NCBI GenBank assembly: GCA_938084875.1
Contig: CALKFX010000085.1
Location: 1 to 39,548 of the forward strand
Reading direction: 5' to 3'
DNA length: 39,548 bases
Source: an uncultured Flavobacteriales bacterium
GTDB lineage: Bacteria; Bacteroidota; Bacteroidia; Flavobacteriales_D; Parvicellaceae
Part shown: piece by piece, positions 9,037 through 16,980 of the stretch
Layout of the letters: each line of letters begins with the position of its first letter
Position numbering within the stretch: the first letter of the stretch is position 1
Translations under genes and position numbers: made by a program
The notes under the pieces: model-generated
What the model saw: only the letters and a program-made list of their open reading frames with translations
Told to the model about the DNA's origin: nothing
Database searches by the model: none

Positions 9037-9783
9037 CTATTTTTTCATCTTTTGCAAAAATTTAGAAACGTAAACAAAGTCGTATAACTCTTTTACTTTT
9101 ACATCTAAAATTTCGTCTTTACTGCCTTCCCACTTTTTAACTCCACCATCAATAAATAGAATATTTTCGCCAATTTCTAAAACCGAATTCATATCATGGG
9201 TAATTACAATAGTTGTCATTTCATATTCTTTGGTTAACTCTTGTATTAACTCATCAATAACAATAGCTGTAACTGGATCTAAGCCAGAATTAGGTTCATC
9301 ACAAAACAAATACTTTGGTTTCATAGAAATAGCTCTAGCTATAGCTACTCTCTTCTGCATTCCTCCACTAATTTCAGATGGATATAAAGAGTTTTTATTT
9401 AAAATATTTACCCTTTTCAAACAAAAATTTACTCTCTCAAAAATTTCATCTTCCGTCATCTTAGTAAACATCCTCAAAGGAAAAGCAACATTTTCTTCAA
9501 CGGATAAAGAGTCAAACAATGCACTTCCTTGAAATAACATTCCTATTTGTTTCCTAACCTTCTTTTTATCATGAGATTTTAAACTAGAGAATTTAATGTC
9601 ATCGTAAAAAACACCACCAATATCTGGCTCTAATAAGCCAACAATACATTTTGTCAAGACTGATTTTCCAGAACCACTTTTTCCAATAATTAAATTAGTC
9701 TTCCCTTTTTCAAAAACAAAAGAGATGTCATTTAAAATTTCTACACCAGAAAAAGATTTAGATATATTTTTAACTTGAATCAA
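9037..9783 (-). CDS. MlaF-type ABC transporter ATP-binding protein
   Basis: This 248-residue ATPase subunit belongs to an ABC system of the Mla/MCE class, which moves phospholipids across the envelope. Visible motifs are Walker A GKSGSGKS at residues 34-41, a Q-loop after MLFQGSAL, the ABC signature ISGGMQKR near residue 138, Walker B followed by DEPNSGLDP, and the H-loop in VITHD. The SGGMQKR form of the signature and the 'LFQGSALFDSLSVEENV' style of the Q-loop region are characteristic of MlaF/Ttg2A rather than of generic importers. Its ATG overlaps the stop of the MlaE-like permease by 4 nt, so the two are cotranscribed and probably coupled in translation. No MCE-domain (MlaD) gene is adjacent. 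The assignment is confident at subfamily level; the substrate is inferred. Confidence 0.9.
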   Translation of the reverse strand: MIQVKNISKSFSGVEILNDISFVFEKGKTNLIIGKSGSGKSVLTKCIVGLLEPDIGGVFYDDIKFSSLKSHDKKKVRKQIGMLFQGSALFDSLSVEENVAFPLRMFTKMTEDEIFERVNFCLKRVNILNKNSLYPSEISGGMQKRVAIARAISMKPKYLFCDEPNSGLDPVTAIVIDELIQELTKEYEMTTIVITHDMNSVLEIGENILFIDGGVKKWEGSKDEILDVKVKELYDFVYVSKFLQKMKK

Positions 9784-10520
9784 ATCAACATTAATTGAGT
9801 TAATATATAATTAGCAAAAAGTATGAAAATACTACTATAAACTACAGCATTTGTGCTCGCCTTACCGACTTCCAATGCTCCACCTTTTAGATAATATCCG
9901 TAATAACTAGAAATACTTGTAATTATAAAAGCAAAAACTATTGTTTTTGTAAGTGCATATCGAATAAAAACAAAATTGTCCTCAGAAAAATATCTGATTC
10001 CTAAAATATATTGCTTAACAGGAATTATTTCCGTAAAATAACAAACCAAACCGCCACCAAAAAAACCAAAAAACATGCTATACATAATTACTATTGGAAA
10101 AATAAATAACGCAGCTAAAATCTTAGGTCCAACTAAATAGCCTATAGAATTTACTCCCATAACTTCTAACGCGTCAATTTGCTCTGTGACTCTCATAGTT
10201 CCAAGCTCAGATGCTATATTAGATCCCACTTTGCCAGCTAGTATTAAAGAAATTATAGTTGGACAAAACTCCAAAAGCATGGATTGTTTAATTGTAAACC
10301 CAACCGTATAATCTGGAATCCAAGCAGATTCTATAGCAGTTGCAGTTTGAATCACTAAAACAGCTCCCATAAAAGCAGACATCAGAGAAACTATAAATAA
10401 TGATTTCACCCCTAACTGAACAACCTCATCTAGAAACCTTCTCCAGTAAACACTAAATTTTTCAGGCTTGAAAAAGATGTGGTAAAGCATGAACATATAT
10501 TTACCTAAATTTCTTATCAT
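9780..10520 (-). CDS. MlaE-type lipid ABC transporter permease
   Basis: This 246-residue inner-membrane permease is the partner of the ATPase encoded directly downstream. It shows the MlaE-family pattern: an N-terminal amphipathic segment followed by about five hydrophobic stretches, and the conserved central block 'LAGKVGSNIASELGTMRVTEQIDALEVMG' spanning roughly residues 95-123, the coupling-helix region that contacts the ATPase. In the Mla system the MlaE dimer forms the membrane channel for phospholipid passage between the inner membrane and the periplasmic MCE protein. It is first in a two-gene minus-strand operon and is divergent from the small lipoprotein gene across a 78-nt gap. The periplasmic and outer-membrane partners must be elsewhere. 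Confidence 0.92.
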   Translation of the reverse strand: MIRNLGKYMFMLYHIFFKPEKFSVYWRRFLDEVVQLGVKSLFIVSLMSAFMGAVLVIQTATAIESAWIPDYTVGFTIKQSMLLEFCPTIISLILAGKVGSNIASELGTMRVTEQIDALEVMGVNSIGYLVGPKILAALFIFPIVIMYSMFFGFFGGGLVCYFTEIIPVKQYILGIRYFSEDNFVFIRYALTKTIVFAFIITSISSYYGYYLKGGALEVGKASTNAVVYSSIFILFANYILTQLMLI

Positions 10521-10552
10521 ATATTTATATTAACCAAAATAAACAATAATAA

Positions 10553-10584
10553 TTGTGAATCCATAAATGCAATCATTAATTTTG
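10553..10584 (+). promoter_or_regulatory. Candidate Bacteroidota promoter for lipoprotein/nucleotidyltransferase pair
   Basis: TTG (10553-10555) and TAATTTTG (10577-10584) are separated by 21 nt. This fits the flavobacterial vegetative consensus TTG-N17-23-TAnnTTTG. It sits in the divergent gap directly in front of the lipoprotein start at 10599. The implied leader is short, around ten nucleotides, which lowers confidence. Confidence 0.4.
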
Positions 10585-10598
10585 GAAGAATTCTAATA

Positions 10599-10745
10599 AT
10601 GAAAAAAAGTATAGTTTTAAAATATGGCCTAATATTGATGCTCATGGCAAGCTTTTTAAGCTGTAGTGTACTAAAGAAAAAGAAAAATTGCGATTGTCCA
10701 GAATGGTCTTATTATATAACCGAACAAACTGAGGAACTCACTTAA
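10599..10745 (+). CDS. Small predicted lipoprotein, 48 residues
   Basis: The frame from ATG 10599 to TAA 10745 encodes 48 residues. It has a lysine-rich start (MKKSIVLK), a hydrophobic stretch (YGLILMLMASFL) and a relaxed Bacteroidota-type lipobox FLSC, with Cys22 as the probable lipidation site. The mature part is only 27 residues long: a KKKKK-like basic patch, then NCDCPEW with two further cysteines, and an acidic end. It ends 5 nt before the nucleotidyltransferase gene, and a promoter-like element precedes it, so the two look like one unit. Function is unknown. Small lipoproteins with a basic patch followed by a CxCP-W motif seem familiar from flavobacteria, but I cannot name a family. 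Non-coding chance is unlikely given the lipobox and spacing. Confidence 0.7.
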   Translation: MKKSIVLKYGLILMLMASFLSCSVLKKKKNCDCPEWSYYITEQTEELT

Positions 10746-10750
10746 AATAA

Positions 10751-11179
10751 ATGAATATGAAAAAGAAAGCAATTATTGTAAGTGGCTATTTTAACCCTAT
10801 ACATAAAGGACATTTAGAATATTTTCACAATGCCAAAGCAATTAGTGAAGAACTTTTTGTAATTGTAAATTCTGATCTTCAAAGAGAATTAAAAGGTAGT
10901 AAAGAGTTTCAAGACGAAGAAGAAAGAATGATAATTGTAAGTCAAATTAAAAGTGTAAATAAAGCAATATTATCTGTTGACCAAGACAGAACAGTTTGTG
11001 CAACCATTAAAAAAATTGTTGAAGATTTTGGCCACCAATATGAATTTTCATTTGCCAATGGCGGAGATCAAAATAATAACACCATTCCTGAAAAACCAAT
11101 TTGTAAAGAATTAGGAGTAGCACTTGTAGATGGATTGGGAGACAAAATTCAATCCTCAAGTTGGTTACTTAATAAGTGA
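10751..11179 (+). CDS. HxGH nucleotidyltransferase (cytidylyltransferase-like)
   Basis: This 142-residue protein belongs to the nucleotidyltransferase alpha/beta phosphodiesterase superfamily (cytidylyltransferase-like). The N-terminal GYFNPIHKGHLEY block contains the HxGH motif (H18, H21) that binds the triphosphate of CTP or ATP. The later 'EERMIIVSQIKSV' and 'FANGGDQNNN' segments match the layout of single-domain glycerol-3-phosphate cytidylyltransferases and the HldE adenylyltransferase domain. The characteristic C-terminal ISSS(T/S) block of those enzymes appears as IQSSSWLL. The acceptor substrate, a sugar phosphate or polyol phosphate, cannot be told from sequence. An alternative ATG at 10757 would remove two residues. 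It lies 5 nt after the small lipoprotein gene and faces the rod-shape operon. Confidence 0.82.
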   Translation: MNMKKKAIIVSGYFNPIHKGHLEYFHNAKAISEELFVIVNSDLQRELKGSKEFQDEEERMIIVSQIKSVNKAILSVDQDRTVCATIKKIVEDFGHQYEFSFANGGDQNNNTIPEKPICKELGVALVDGLGDKIQSSSWLLNK

Positions 11180-11199
11180 CAATTTTAATTAGGCTATAA

Positions 11200-11403
11200 T
11201 TACAATTTAGCTAAGTAATTAATTTCATAGTATTTCGACCTTTGAGACTTAGACATACCAACTGTATTGTCAACTAAATTATTTCTATATAATCTAGAAC
11301 TAAAAACCCATATACATATAGAATCATTGCTATGATAAATAGCTTTTAACTCATCGTCAATTTCACAAATATGTTTTGGAATATTCACTTTTATACAAAT
11401 CAT
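11200..11403 (-). CDS. Small hypothetical protein at the end of the rod-shape operon
   Basis: The frame encodes 67 residues and starts 15 nt after the rodA stop on the same strand, so it would be the last gene of the mre/mrd operon. I do not recognise the product. It shows no signal peptide, no clear membrane segment, two cysteines near the N terminus (MICIKVN, KHICEID) and a Lys/Tyr-rich C terminus. Spacing and strand favour a real gene. Against it, the region is AT-rich, a frame this long could arise by chance, and no conserved motif is visible. It ends 20 nt before the convergent nucleotidyltransferase stop. Confidence 0.45.
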   Translation of the reverse strand: MICIKVNIPKHICEIDDELKAIYHSNDSICIWVFSSRLYRNNLVDNTVGMSKSQRSKYYEINYLAKL

Positions 11404-11418
11404 ACTAACAAAAATAAT

Positions 11419-12750
11419 TTATCTTAAAACAACTTTTCTTTCTGAATCGAGTCTTAAAAGTATAAAAACCATTAATCCAAAAGAAAGAATTGCAGATCCT
11501 CCCTTACTAAAAAAAGGTAGAGGTATGCCAATCACTGGTGCTAACCCTATTACCATAGCAATATTTATCATGAAATGAAAAAATAAAATAGCTGAAACAC
11601 AATATCCATAAATTCTAGTAAACTTACTTCTTTGCCTTTCTGCAATTAGTATCATTCTTATCAAAGTTGATAAATACAAAGCAATAAATAAAAATGAACC
11701 TAGAAACCCCCACTCTTCAGCTAAAACACAAAATATAAAATCTGTATTTTGCTCAGGAACATGGTTGTATTTATCATTACTCAAAGTTCCTTTTAAATAT
11801 CCCTTTCCGAAACCCTCTCCTGAACCAACTGCAGAAAGAGCCTGATATATATTATATCCTGCTCCTTTTCTGTCCTCTTTGACACCAAACATAATCTGGA
11901 AACGAGTTCTGTGCCTTTCACTAAAAACAGAATCGTAAACATAATTGATTCCTCCAGAAATAGACAGTCCAAGTAAAGTAATAATTATTAGTCTTTGAAT
12001 TTTTTGCTTTCTAAATCTAGGCAAAACAAAATATCTAATAATTAAAAATGAAAAAATAAAACCAAGAATAAGAATAAGACCGAAAAATATATTTCCTGAA
12101 ATAGCATTACCTGCGAGGTGAAATACTGAATTTGAAGCCTTTAGAAAAATTCCTACGACTGCAATTAAAACTGTAAATAGACCAATTAGCAAAAAATTTC
12201 CTGAGAGTCCTTCTCTATATAAAACAAATATAAAACAAGCAAAAACTAACATGGTTCCTGGGTCGGGCTGAACTGCTATTAGTAAAGCTGGAATAATTAT
12301 CATAAAAAATGCTTTTAACTTGGTTCTGAATTCTTGAAATCTCGAGCCTACATCACTCAATAATTTAGCTATGGACAAACTTAAAGTTAGCTTTATGAAT
12401 TCGGATGGTTGTATAGAAAACCCGCTAAAATAAAACCAAGATCTAGCACCTTTAATAGGGGGCATCAGTAAAACTAGAATCAATAAAAGCAAAACAAATC
12501 CGTAAGTGAAATAGGCTGTGTTTTTAATGAAACTTCCATCCAATAAAAGAATAAAAAAACCTAAAAAAAGAGTTGTAATTATCCAAATAAGTTGTTTTCC
12601 ATAATTTGCAGTCCAAAAATCACTTTGAATATCTAGTCCCTTAAAAGTACTTGAATACATTATAAAATATCCAATTACAGAAAGTAACAAATACATTATA
12701 AGCAGTGGCTTGTCAATATTTCTCCAAATGGATAGATTTCTATATTTCAT
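11419..12750 (-). CDS. rodA: RodA, SEDS peptidoglycan polymerase
   Basis: RodA is the SEDS-family glycosyltransferase that polymerises peptidoglycan from lipid II during side-wall elongation, paired with PBP2. The protein has 443 residues and about ten hydrophobic segments. Recognisable SEDS blocks are GARSWF with IQPSEFIKL, the AVQPDPGTMLVF segment, 'AVGSGEGFGKGYLKGTL', 'VPEQNTDFIFCVLAEEWGFLGS' and the C-terminal 'GIPLPFFSKGGSAIL'. The length is somewhat above that of Gram-negative RodA because of an extended central loop, a pattern seen in Bacteroidota. Its ATG overlaps the PBP2 stop by 4 nt, indicating translational coupling of the two partners that work as one complex. Confidence 0.95.
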   Translation of the reverse strand: MKYRNLSIWRNIDKPLLIMYLLLSVIGYFIMYSSTFKGLDIQSDFWTANYGKQLIWIITTLFLGFFILLLDGSFIKNTAYFTYGFVLLLLILVLLMPPIKGARSWFYFSGFSIQPSEFIKLTLSLSIAKLLSDVGSRFQEFRTKLKAFFMIIIPALLIAVQPDPGTMLVFACFIFVLYREGLSGNFLLIGLFTVLIAVVGIFLKASNSVFHLAGNAISGNIFFGLILILGFIFSFLIIRYFVLPRFRKQKIQRLIIITLLGLSISGGINYVYDSVFSERHRTRFQIMFGVKEDRKGAGYNIYQALSAVGSGEGFGKGYLKGTLSNDKYNHVPEQNTDFIFCVLAEEWGFLGSFLFIALYLSTLIRMILIAERQRSKFTRIYGYCVSAILFFHFMINIAMVIGLAPVIGIPLPFFSKGGSAILSFGLMVFILLRLDSERKVVLR

Positions 12751-14585
12751 TTAAAATCAGTATTTGGATTTAAAATAACAGCCTGGCTAATTTGATTGGC
12801 TTTTTCAATAGATTTTTCAGAAAGAGAACCTTTTATAAATGATTCCATCATTAAACTAGCAATTGGAGCAGCCCATTTACTTCCCCACGTTCCATATTCA
12901 ACATAAACTGCAATTGCAATTTGAGGATTATCCATAGGTGCAAACGAAATAAAAACTGAATGATCATTAAAAGTCTTATTTTCAACAGTGCCTGTTTTTC
13001 CACAAACTTCAATACTATCAATTTTAGCATTTCTACCAGTTCCTTGATTTACAACTTCGTTCATAGCTTTCACTACGACTTCAAAATGCTTTTTATCAAC
13101 ACAAGTACTGTGCTTAATTTTAAATTTTTTAAGTATATTTTCATTCGCTGTTTTTTTAATGACATGAGGGGTATAATAATATCCTCTATTTGCTATAATA
13201 GAAGCTAAATTTGCCATTTGAATTGGTGAAACACCAATTTCTCCTTCGCCAATACTATTGGAGTAAATAGTACTAAAAGCCCATCTTTTTTTTCCGTACC
13301 ATTTATCATAAAAATCAACATCAGGGATAAAACCACTTTTTTCTTCTGGCAAGTCTATACCTAGTGAATTGCCAAAACCAAAAGATTTTATCTTTTTCTC
13401 CCAAATTTCTAAACCTTCTCTGCTAGTTTGAAAAACATTTTTTGAATTATCTTTCATTATCAATCTCTTATAAACTTGAAAAAAATAAGGATTGCAACTG
13501 TGTTTAATTGCTTTAGTCAGGTTATTAGGCCTCTCATGGTTATGGCAGCCAATAATATTTTTATTACAGTAAAATCCTGTTTCAGGAAGAATTACTCCGT
13601 CCTCTAAAGCAATTAATGCTTGAACTAACTTAAAAATAGATCCTGGTCTATACTTGTCATTGTATACTGGCCTATTAATTAATGGCTTTAAACTATCATT
13701 TTTTTTTAAAATCTTGAAATTATCAGAGAAATCTCTTCCTGTTAAACTTGAAGGATTATAGCTTGGAGCAGAAACCATTGCCAAAACTTCGCCACTAGAT
13801 GGCTCAATTGCAACAATTGACCCAATTTTATTTGCCATTAATTTTTCTCCTAATTTTTGTAATTCAGTATCTAAAGTTGTGTAAAGACTCATTCCAGGCT
13901 TAGGAGGTTTTTTATTGACTGTTTCTACCTTATTTCCTGCATAATCTTTTAAATAATTTATATTTCCTCTCTCTCCCCTTAACAGTAACTCATATTGTTT
14001 TTCTAGACCGGTAATTCCAATAAAATCATTTTTAGTGTAGAAAAAATCGCCTTGTGCTTTTGTATTTTCAAATTGATTTTCATCAATTCTTCGAATGTAA
14101 CCCAATAAATGTGCTGCAATTGAATTAGGATAACCTCTGTCAATTTTTGATTTAGCAAAAACAGCATTAATTTGTCCTAAATATGGTGAAATCTTGGCAT
14201 GTTCTTTCTGTGTCATAGACTCAATAAAAACCGAAGGCTTATAAGGAACATTATATCCAGTAGATGCATTTTTTATAATCTCTTGAAAATTGTCATTACT
14301 TAAATTAAAAAGTTTACAAATAGCGGATGAGTCTTTTGGTTTTATGATAGAAGGATGAATATAGATGTCATAAATAGTTTCTGCCCCAACCAATAGTTGA
14401 TTATTTCTATCGTATATAAAACCTCTAGGAGGTTGGATATTTTCTGTTTTTGAAGTTATTTGACTAGCTCTTTCTGACCAGTCTTTATTAATAACCTGAA
14501 TATAGAAAAGCCTAAAAGAAAAAATTAGTCCTACAGATATTATAATAAGAACAACTACCCATTGTCTATTTTTAAAAGGATCCAT
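12747..14585 (-). CDS. mrdA: Penicillin-binding protein 2 (elongation transpeptidase)
   Basis: PBP2 is the class B D,D-transpeptidase of the elongasome and the partner of RodA. The protein has 612 residues: one N-terminal membrane anchor (about 9-28), a PBP dimerisation region, and the transpeptidase domain. The catalytic motifs are all visible: SIFK with nucleophile S316, SCN at 363-365, and KTG starting at K530 (GKTGTVEN). The 'YSNSIGEGEIGVSPIQMANL' block between them is typical. Two cysteines bracket a PBP2-like insertion (FYCNKNIIGCHNHER). It overlaps mreD by one nucleotide (TAATG) and rodA by four, so it is embedded in a tightly coupled operon. Nothing suggests a defect. Confidence 0.95.
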   Translation of the reverse strand: MDPFKNRQWVVVLIIISVGLIFSFRLFYIQVINKDWSERASQITSKTENIQPPRGFIYDRNNQLLVGAETIYDIYIHPSIIKPKDSSAICKLFNLSNDNFQEIIKNASTGYNVPYKPSVFIESMTQKEHAKISPYLGQINAVFAKSKIDRGYPNSIAAHLLGYIRRIDENQFENTKAQGDFFYTKNDFIGITGLEKQYELLLRGERGNINYLKDYAGNKVETVNKKPPKPGMSLYTTLDTELQKLGEKLMANKIGSIVAIEPSSGEVLAMVSAPSYNPSSLTGRDFSDNFKILKKNDSLKPLINRPVYNDKYRPGSIFKLVQALIALEDGVILPETGFYCNKNIIGCHNHERPNNLTKAIKHSCNPYFFQVYKRLIMKDNSKNVFQTSREGLEIWEKKIKSFGFGNSLGIDLPEEKSGFIPDVDFYDKWYGKKRWAFSTIYSNSIGEGEIGVSPIQMANLASIIANRGYYYTPHVIKKTANENILKKFKIKHSTCVDKKHFEVVVKAMNEVVNQGTGRNAKIDSIEVCGKTGTVENKTFNDHSVFISFAPMDNPQIAIAVYVEYGTWGSKWAAPIASLMMESFIKGSLSEKSIEKANQISQAVILNPNTDFK

Positions 14586-15100
14586 TATTTTTTGAAAATA
14601 AATAAGTACTGAAGAAATATTAAGAAGACCAAAGCAGACATAGTATTAATAAATGCCCTAAAAAATAATATGGGTAAATTGTTAAATGAAAATTGCTCCA
14701 TGATAAAAAAGATTAGGTGGTATAAGAAGATAGAAATTCCAAAAAATAATAAATACCTGACGAGCCCAATTGTAAACATATTAAGCTCAACATCTTTTTC
14801 TATATCCTCTTTAGATGAAATGGAGTATAAAAATGTTGGTTTTAAAAAGGTGATAATTAAAAGAACTGAAGTATTAAGTCCAAGGGTATTTCTAAAAATG
14901 TCTGTTATAAACCCTAAAAAGAAAGCATAAATCAATAAGTTAATAACGGTTGTATCTAGTTTCATCTTCAAAATAAAAAAACAGATGATAATAGGTGAAA
15001 AGTAAGAGGAGTAAATTCCAAAATCCAAAAAGTCAATGAAGAAAATCTGAACTAGTATAAGTCCTATAAACCAAGCGATATTTCTAAATTCAAAAATCAT
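14585..15100 (-). CDS. mreD: Rod-shape-determining protein MreD
   Basis: This is a 171-residue integral membrane protein with about five hydrophobic segments. MreD sequences are poorly conserved, so the call rests on length, topology, the FFLGFITDIFRNTLGLNT segment (MreD proteins carry a similar G-x-x-x-D near the middle), and its place between mreC and mrdA. It works with MreC to connect cytoplasmic MreB filaments to the periplasmic cell-wall synthases. Its start overlaps the mreC stop by 4 nt and its stop overlaps the PBP2 start by 1 nt. An antisense frame on the plus strand within it (14670-14930) is a shadow. Confidence 0.88.
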   Translation of the reverse strand: MIFEFRNIAWFIGLILVQIFFIDFLDFGIYSSYFSPIIICFFILKMKLDTTVINLLIYAFFLGFITDIFRNTLGLNTSVLLIITFLKPTFLYSISSKEDIEKDVELNMFTIGLVRYLLFFGISIFLYHLIFFIMEQFSFNNLPILFFRAFINTMSALVFLIFLQYLFIFKK

Positions 15101-15927
15101 CTTTTATTAAGAATTTGTTTTATTTCTTCTGCAGTCTTATTTAAAACAATAAAACCAATTTTAGTTCTTGAAAAATCTTCCTCATTTTTTAACTTAATAT
15201 CTAAGGTTTGTTGCTCAATATTTTCTTTTATTTCTATTACTTTCCCAATTTTTATACCACCTGGGAATAATCCTTCAGCACCTGATGTAGTAAAGTAATC
15301 TCCTAGTTTTACTTTGGTATAAATAGGAATATTTTTAACAAATATATTTTGGTAGTTATTCTCTTCAGGAACCCATATTAAATCTCCCCAGCTATTGGTT
15401 TTTTCATGAATTACTTTTAATCCAAAATTTGGATTTATTAATGGTCTAATTGTTGCGTAATTATCAGTTACATTTTTAACAATCCCTAATATACCCTTAG
15501 TACCAATCAATCCCATTTTGTCTCTAACACCACTTTTTTTGCCAGCATTTACTATTAAAAAATTTTCGTAATGTTTAAATTGAGAATTGATCACTTTGAC
15601 CTCCTTGAATAAAAAATTTTTTTGATAAATAGTATCCTTTGATTTTATAAATTTTCTACCAACCACCAAATCTTTATTTAACAGTTGATTTTTTAAAATA
15701 GTATTTTCTTTTAGTAAATCGTTGTTTATCTCTCTCAAAGAAAAATAAGAAAACATATTGTATTGAAAATTGTAAAGACTTGATGTAATAATATTACTAG
15801 AACTTAAATAATTATAATGATGGTAAGAATTCCGATAACTAAAGAGAAAGAATAAAGAAAAGAATTCCAAAAACAGAAAAAAAAGAAAATTTCTGTATTT
15901 CTGAATAAGCAGAATTATATTTCTCAT
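15097..15927 (-). CDS. mreC: Rod-shape-determining protein MreC
   Basis: MreC is the 276-residue bitopic elongasome scaffold protein. An N-terminal membrane helix (about residues 12-32) is followed by a coiled-coil stretch (about 60-90: LREINNDLLKENTILKNQLL) and then the periplasmic beta-rich MreC domain. Typical blocks include 'LIVNAGKKSGVRDKMGLIGTKGILGIVKNV' around residues 122-152 and 'YFTTSGAEGLFPGGIKIGKV' around 208-228. It lies 17 nt after mreB and overlaps mreD by 4 nt. It is full length, with no odd feature apart from a Phe/Leu-rich N terminus. Confidence 0.95.
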   Translation of the reverse strand: MRNIILLIQKYRNFLFFLFLEFFSLFFLFSYRNSYHHYNYLSSSNIITSSLYNFQYNMFSYFSLREINNDLLKENTILKNQLLNKDLVVGRKFIKSKDTIYQKNFLFKEVKVINSQFKHYENFLIVNAGKKSGVRDKMGLIGTKGILGIVKNVTDNYATIRPLINPNFGLKVIHEKTNSWGDLIWVPEENNYQNIFVKNIPIYTKVKLGDYFTTSGAEGLFPGGIKIGKVIEIKENIEQQTLDIKLKNEEDFSRTKIGFIVLNKTAEEIKQILNKR

Positions 15928-15944
15928 TTATATAAATTTCTTCT

Positions 15945-16970
15945 CTATGCTTTAATTAAAAATTGATAATTATCAATATTCTTCAATGCAATGCCTGTTC
16001 CTCTTGCTACAGCTCTCAAGGGGTCCTCAGCAATGTGAACAGGGAGTTTAGTTTTGATGGATATTCTTTTATCCAAACCTCTTAACATTGAACCTCCTCC
16101 GGCCAAATAAATTCCAGTTTTGTAAATATCGGCAGATAATTCTGGTGGTGTCATTTCTAATGCACTCAAAATAGCTTCCTCAATTTTTGAAATTGATTTA
16201 TCTAAAGAATGAGCAATTTCTTTGTATGAAACGTGAATTTCTTTTGGGATTCCAGTCATCAAATCCCTACCTCTTACAGCATAATCGTTGGGTGGGTTTT
16301 CTAAATTATCTATGGCAGCACCTACTTCAATTTTAATTTGTTCTGCAGTTCTTTCACCAATTAGAATATTGTGTTGTCTTCTCATATATTCTTCAATATC
16401 GCTAGTAAAATCATCTCCGGCCACTCTTATAGACTTATCGCAAACTATTCCACCTAGTGCAATTACTGCGATTTCTGAAGTTCCTCCTCCGATATCAATT
16501 ATCATATTTCCCATTGGTTCCTCAACGTCTACCCCAATTCCAATAGCTGCAGCCATTGGTTCGTGAATTAAATAAACTTCTTTACCCCCAGCATGTTCTG
16601 CAGAATCTTGCACTGCTCTTTTCTCAACTTCAGTAATTCCAGATGGAATACAGATTACCATTCTCATAGTCGGTTGAATATATCTACTACCACCTTTCAT
16701 CATTTTAATCATTCCTCTAATCATGTGTTCAGCAGCTTGGAAATCTGCAATAACTCCATCTTTTAGTGGTCTAATAGTTTTGATATTCTCATGTGTTTTA
16801 CCATGCATTTGCTGGGCCTTCTTACCAATTGCAATTACTTTTCCAGTAGTTCTATCCATAGCGACAATTGATGGCTCATCAACAACTACTTTGTCGTTAT
16901 TTATAATTAAAGTATTTGCAGTACCTAGATCAATAGCAACTTCTTGTGTGAATACATTGAATAATCCCAT
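15945..16970 (-). CDS. mreB: Rod-shape-determining protein MreB
   Basis: MreB is the bacterial actin that positions the side-wall synthesis machinery. I place the start at the ATG at 16970, giving 341 residues, because MGLFNVFTQEVAIDLGTANT is the usual MreB N terminus. An in-frame ATG at 17045 would add 25 residues and run into the end of purH. The actin-fold phosphate-1 loop (DLGTANTLI), the connect-1 region, the phosphate-2 block (IDIGGGTSEIAVIALGG), the adenosine block (YLAGGGSMLRGLD) and the C-terminal 'EDPLRAVARGTGIAL' are all present. The gene starts 10 nt after the purH stop, so it is probably expressed with purH. It is followed by mreC after 17 nt. Confidence 0.97.
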   Translation of the reverse strand: MGLFNVFTQEVAIDLGTANTLIINNDKVVVDEPSIVAMDRTTGKVIAIGKKAQQMHGKTHENIKTIRPLKDGVIADFQAAEHMIRGMIKMMKGGSRYIQPTMRMVICIPSGITEVEKRAVQDSAEHAGGKEVYLIHEPMAAAIGIGVDVEEPMGNMIIDIGGGTSEIAVIALGGIVCDKSIRVAGDDFTSDIEEYMRRQHNILIGERTAEQIKIEVGAAIDNLENPPNDYAVRGRDLMTGIPKEIHVSYKEIAHSLDKSISKIEEAILSALEMTPPELSADIYKTGIYLAGGGSMLRGLDKRISIKTKLPVHIAEDPLRAVARGTGIALKNIDNYQFLIKA

Positions 16971-16980
16971 AATTGTAAAT

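Noticed and set aside
14670..14930. Plus-strand frame of 86 codons antisense to mreD
   Set aside because: Shadow of a membrane-protein gene; no start context and no motif.
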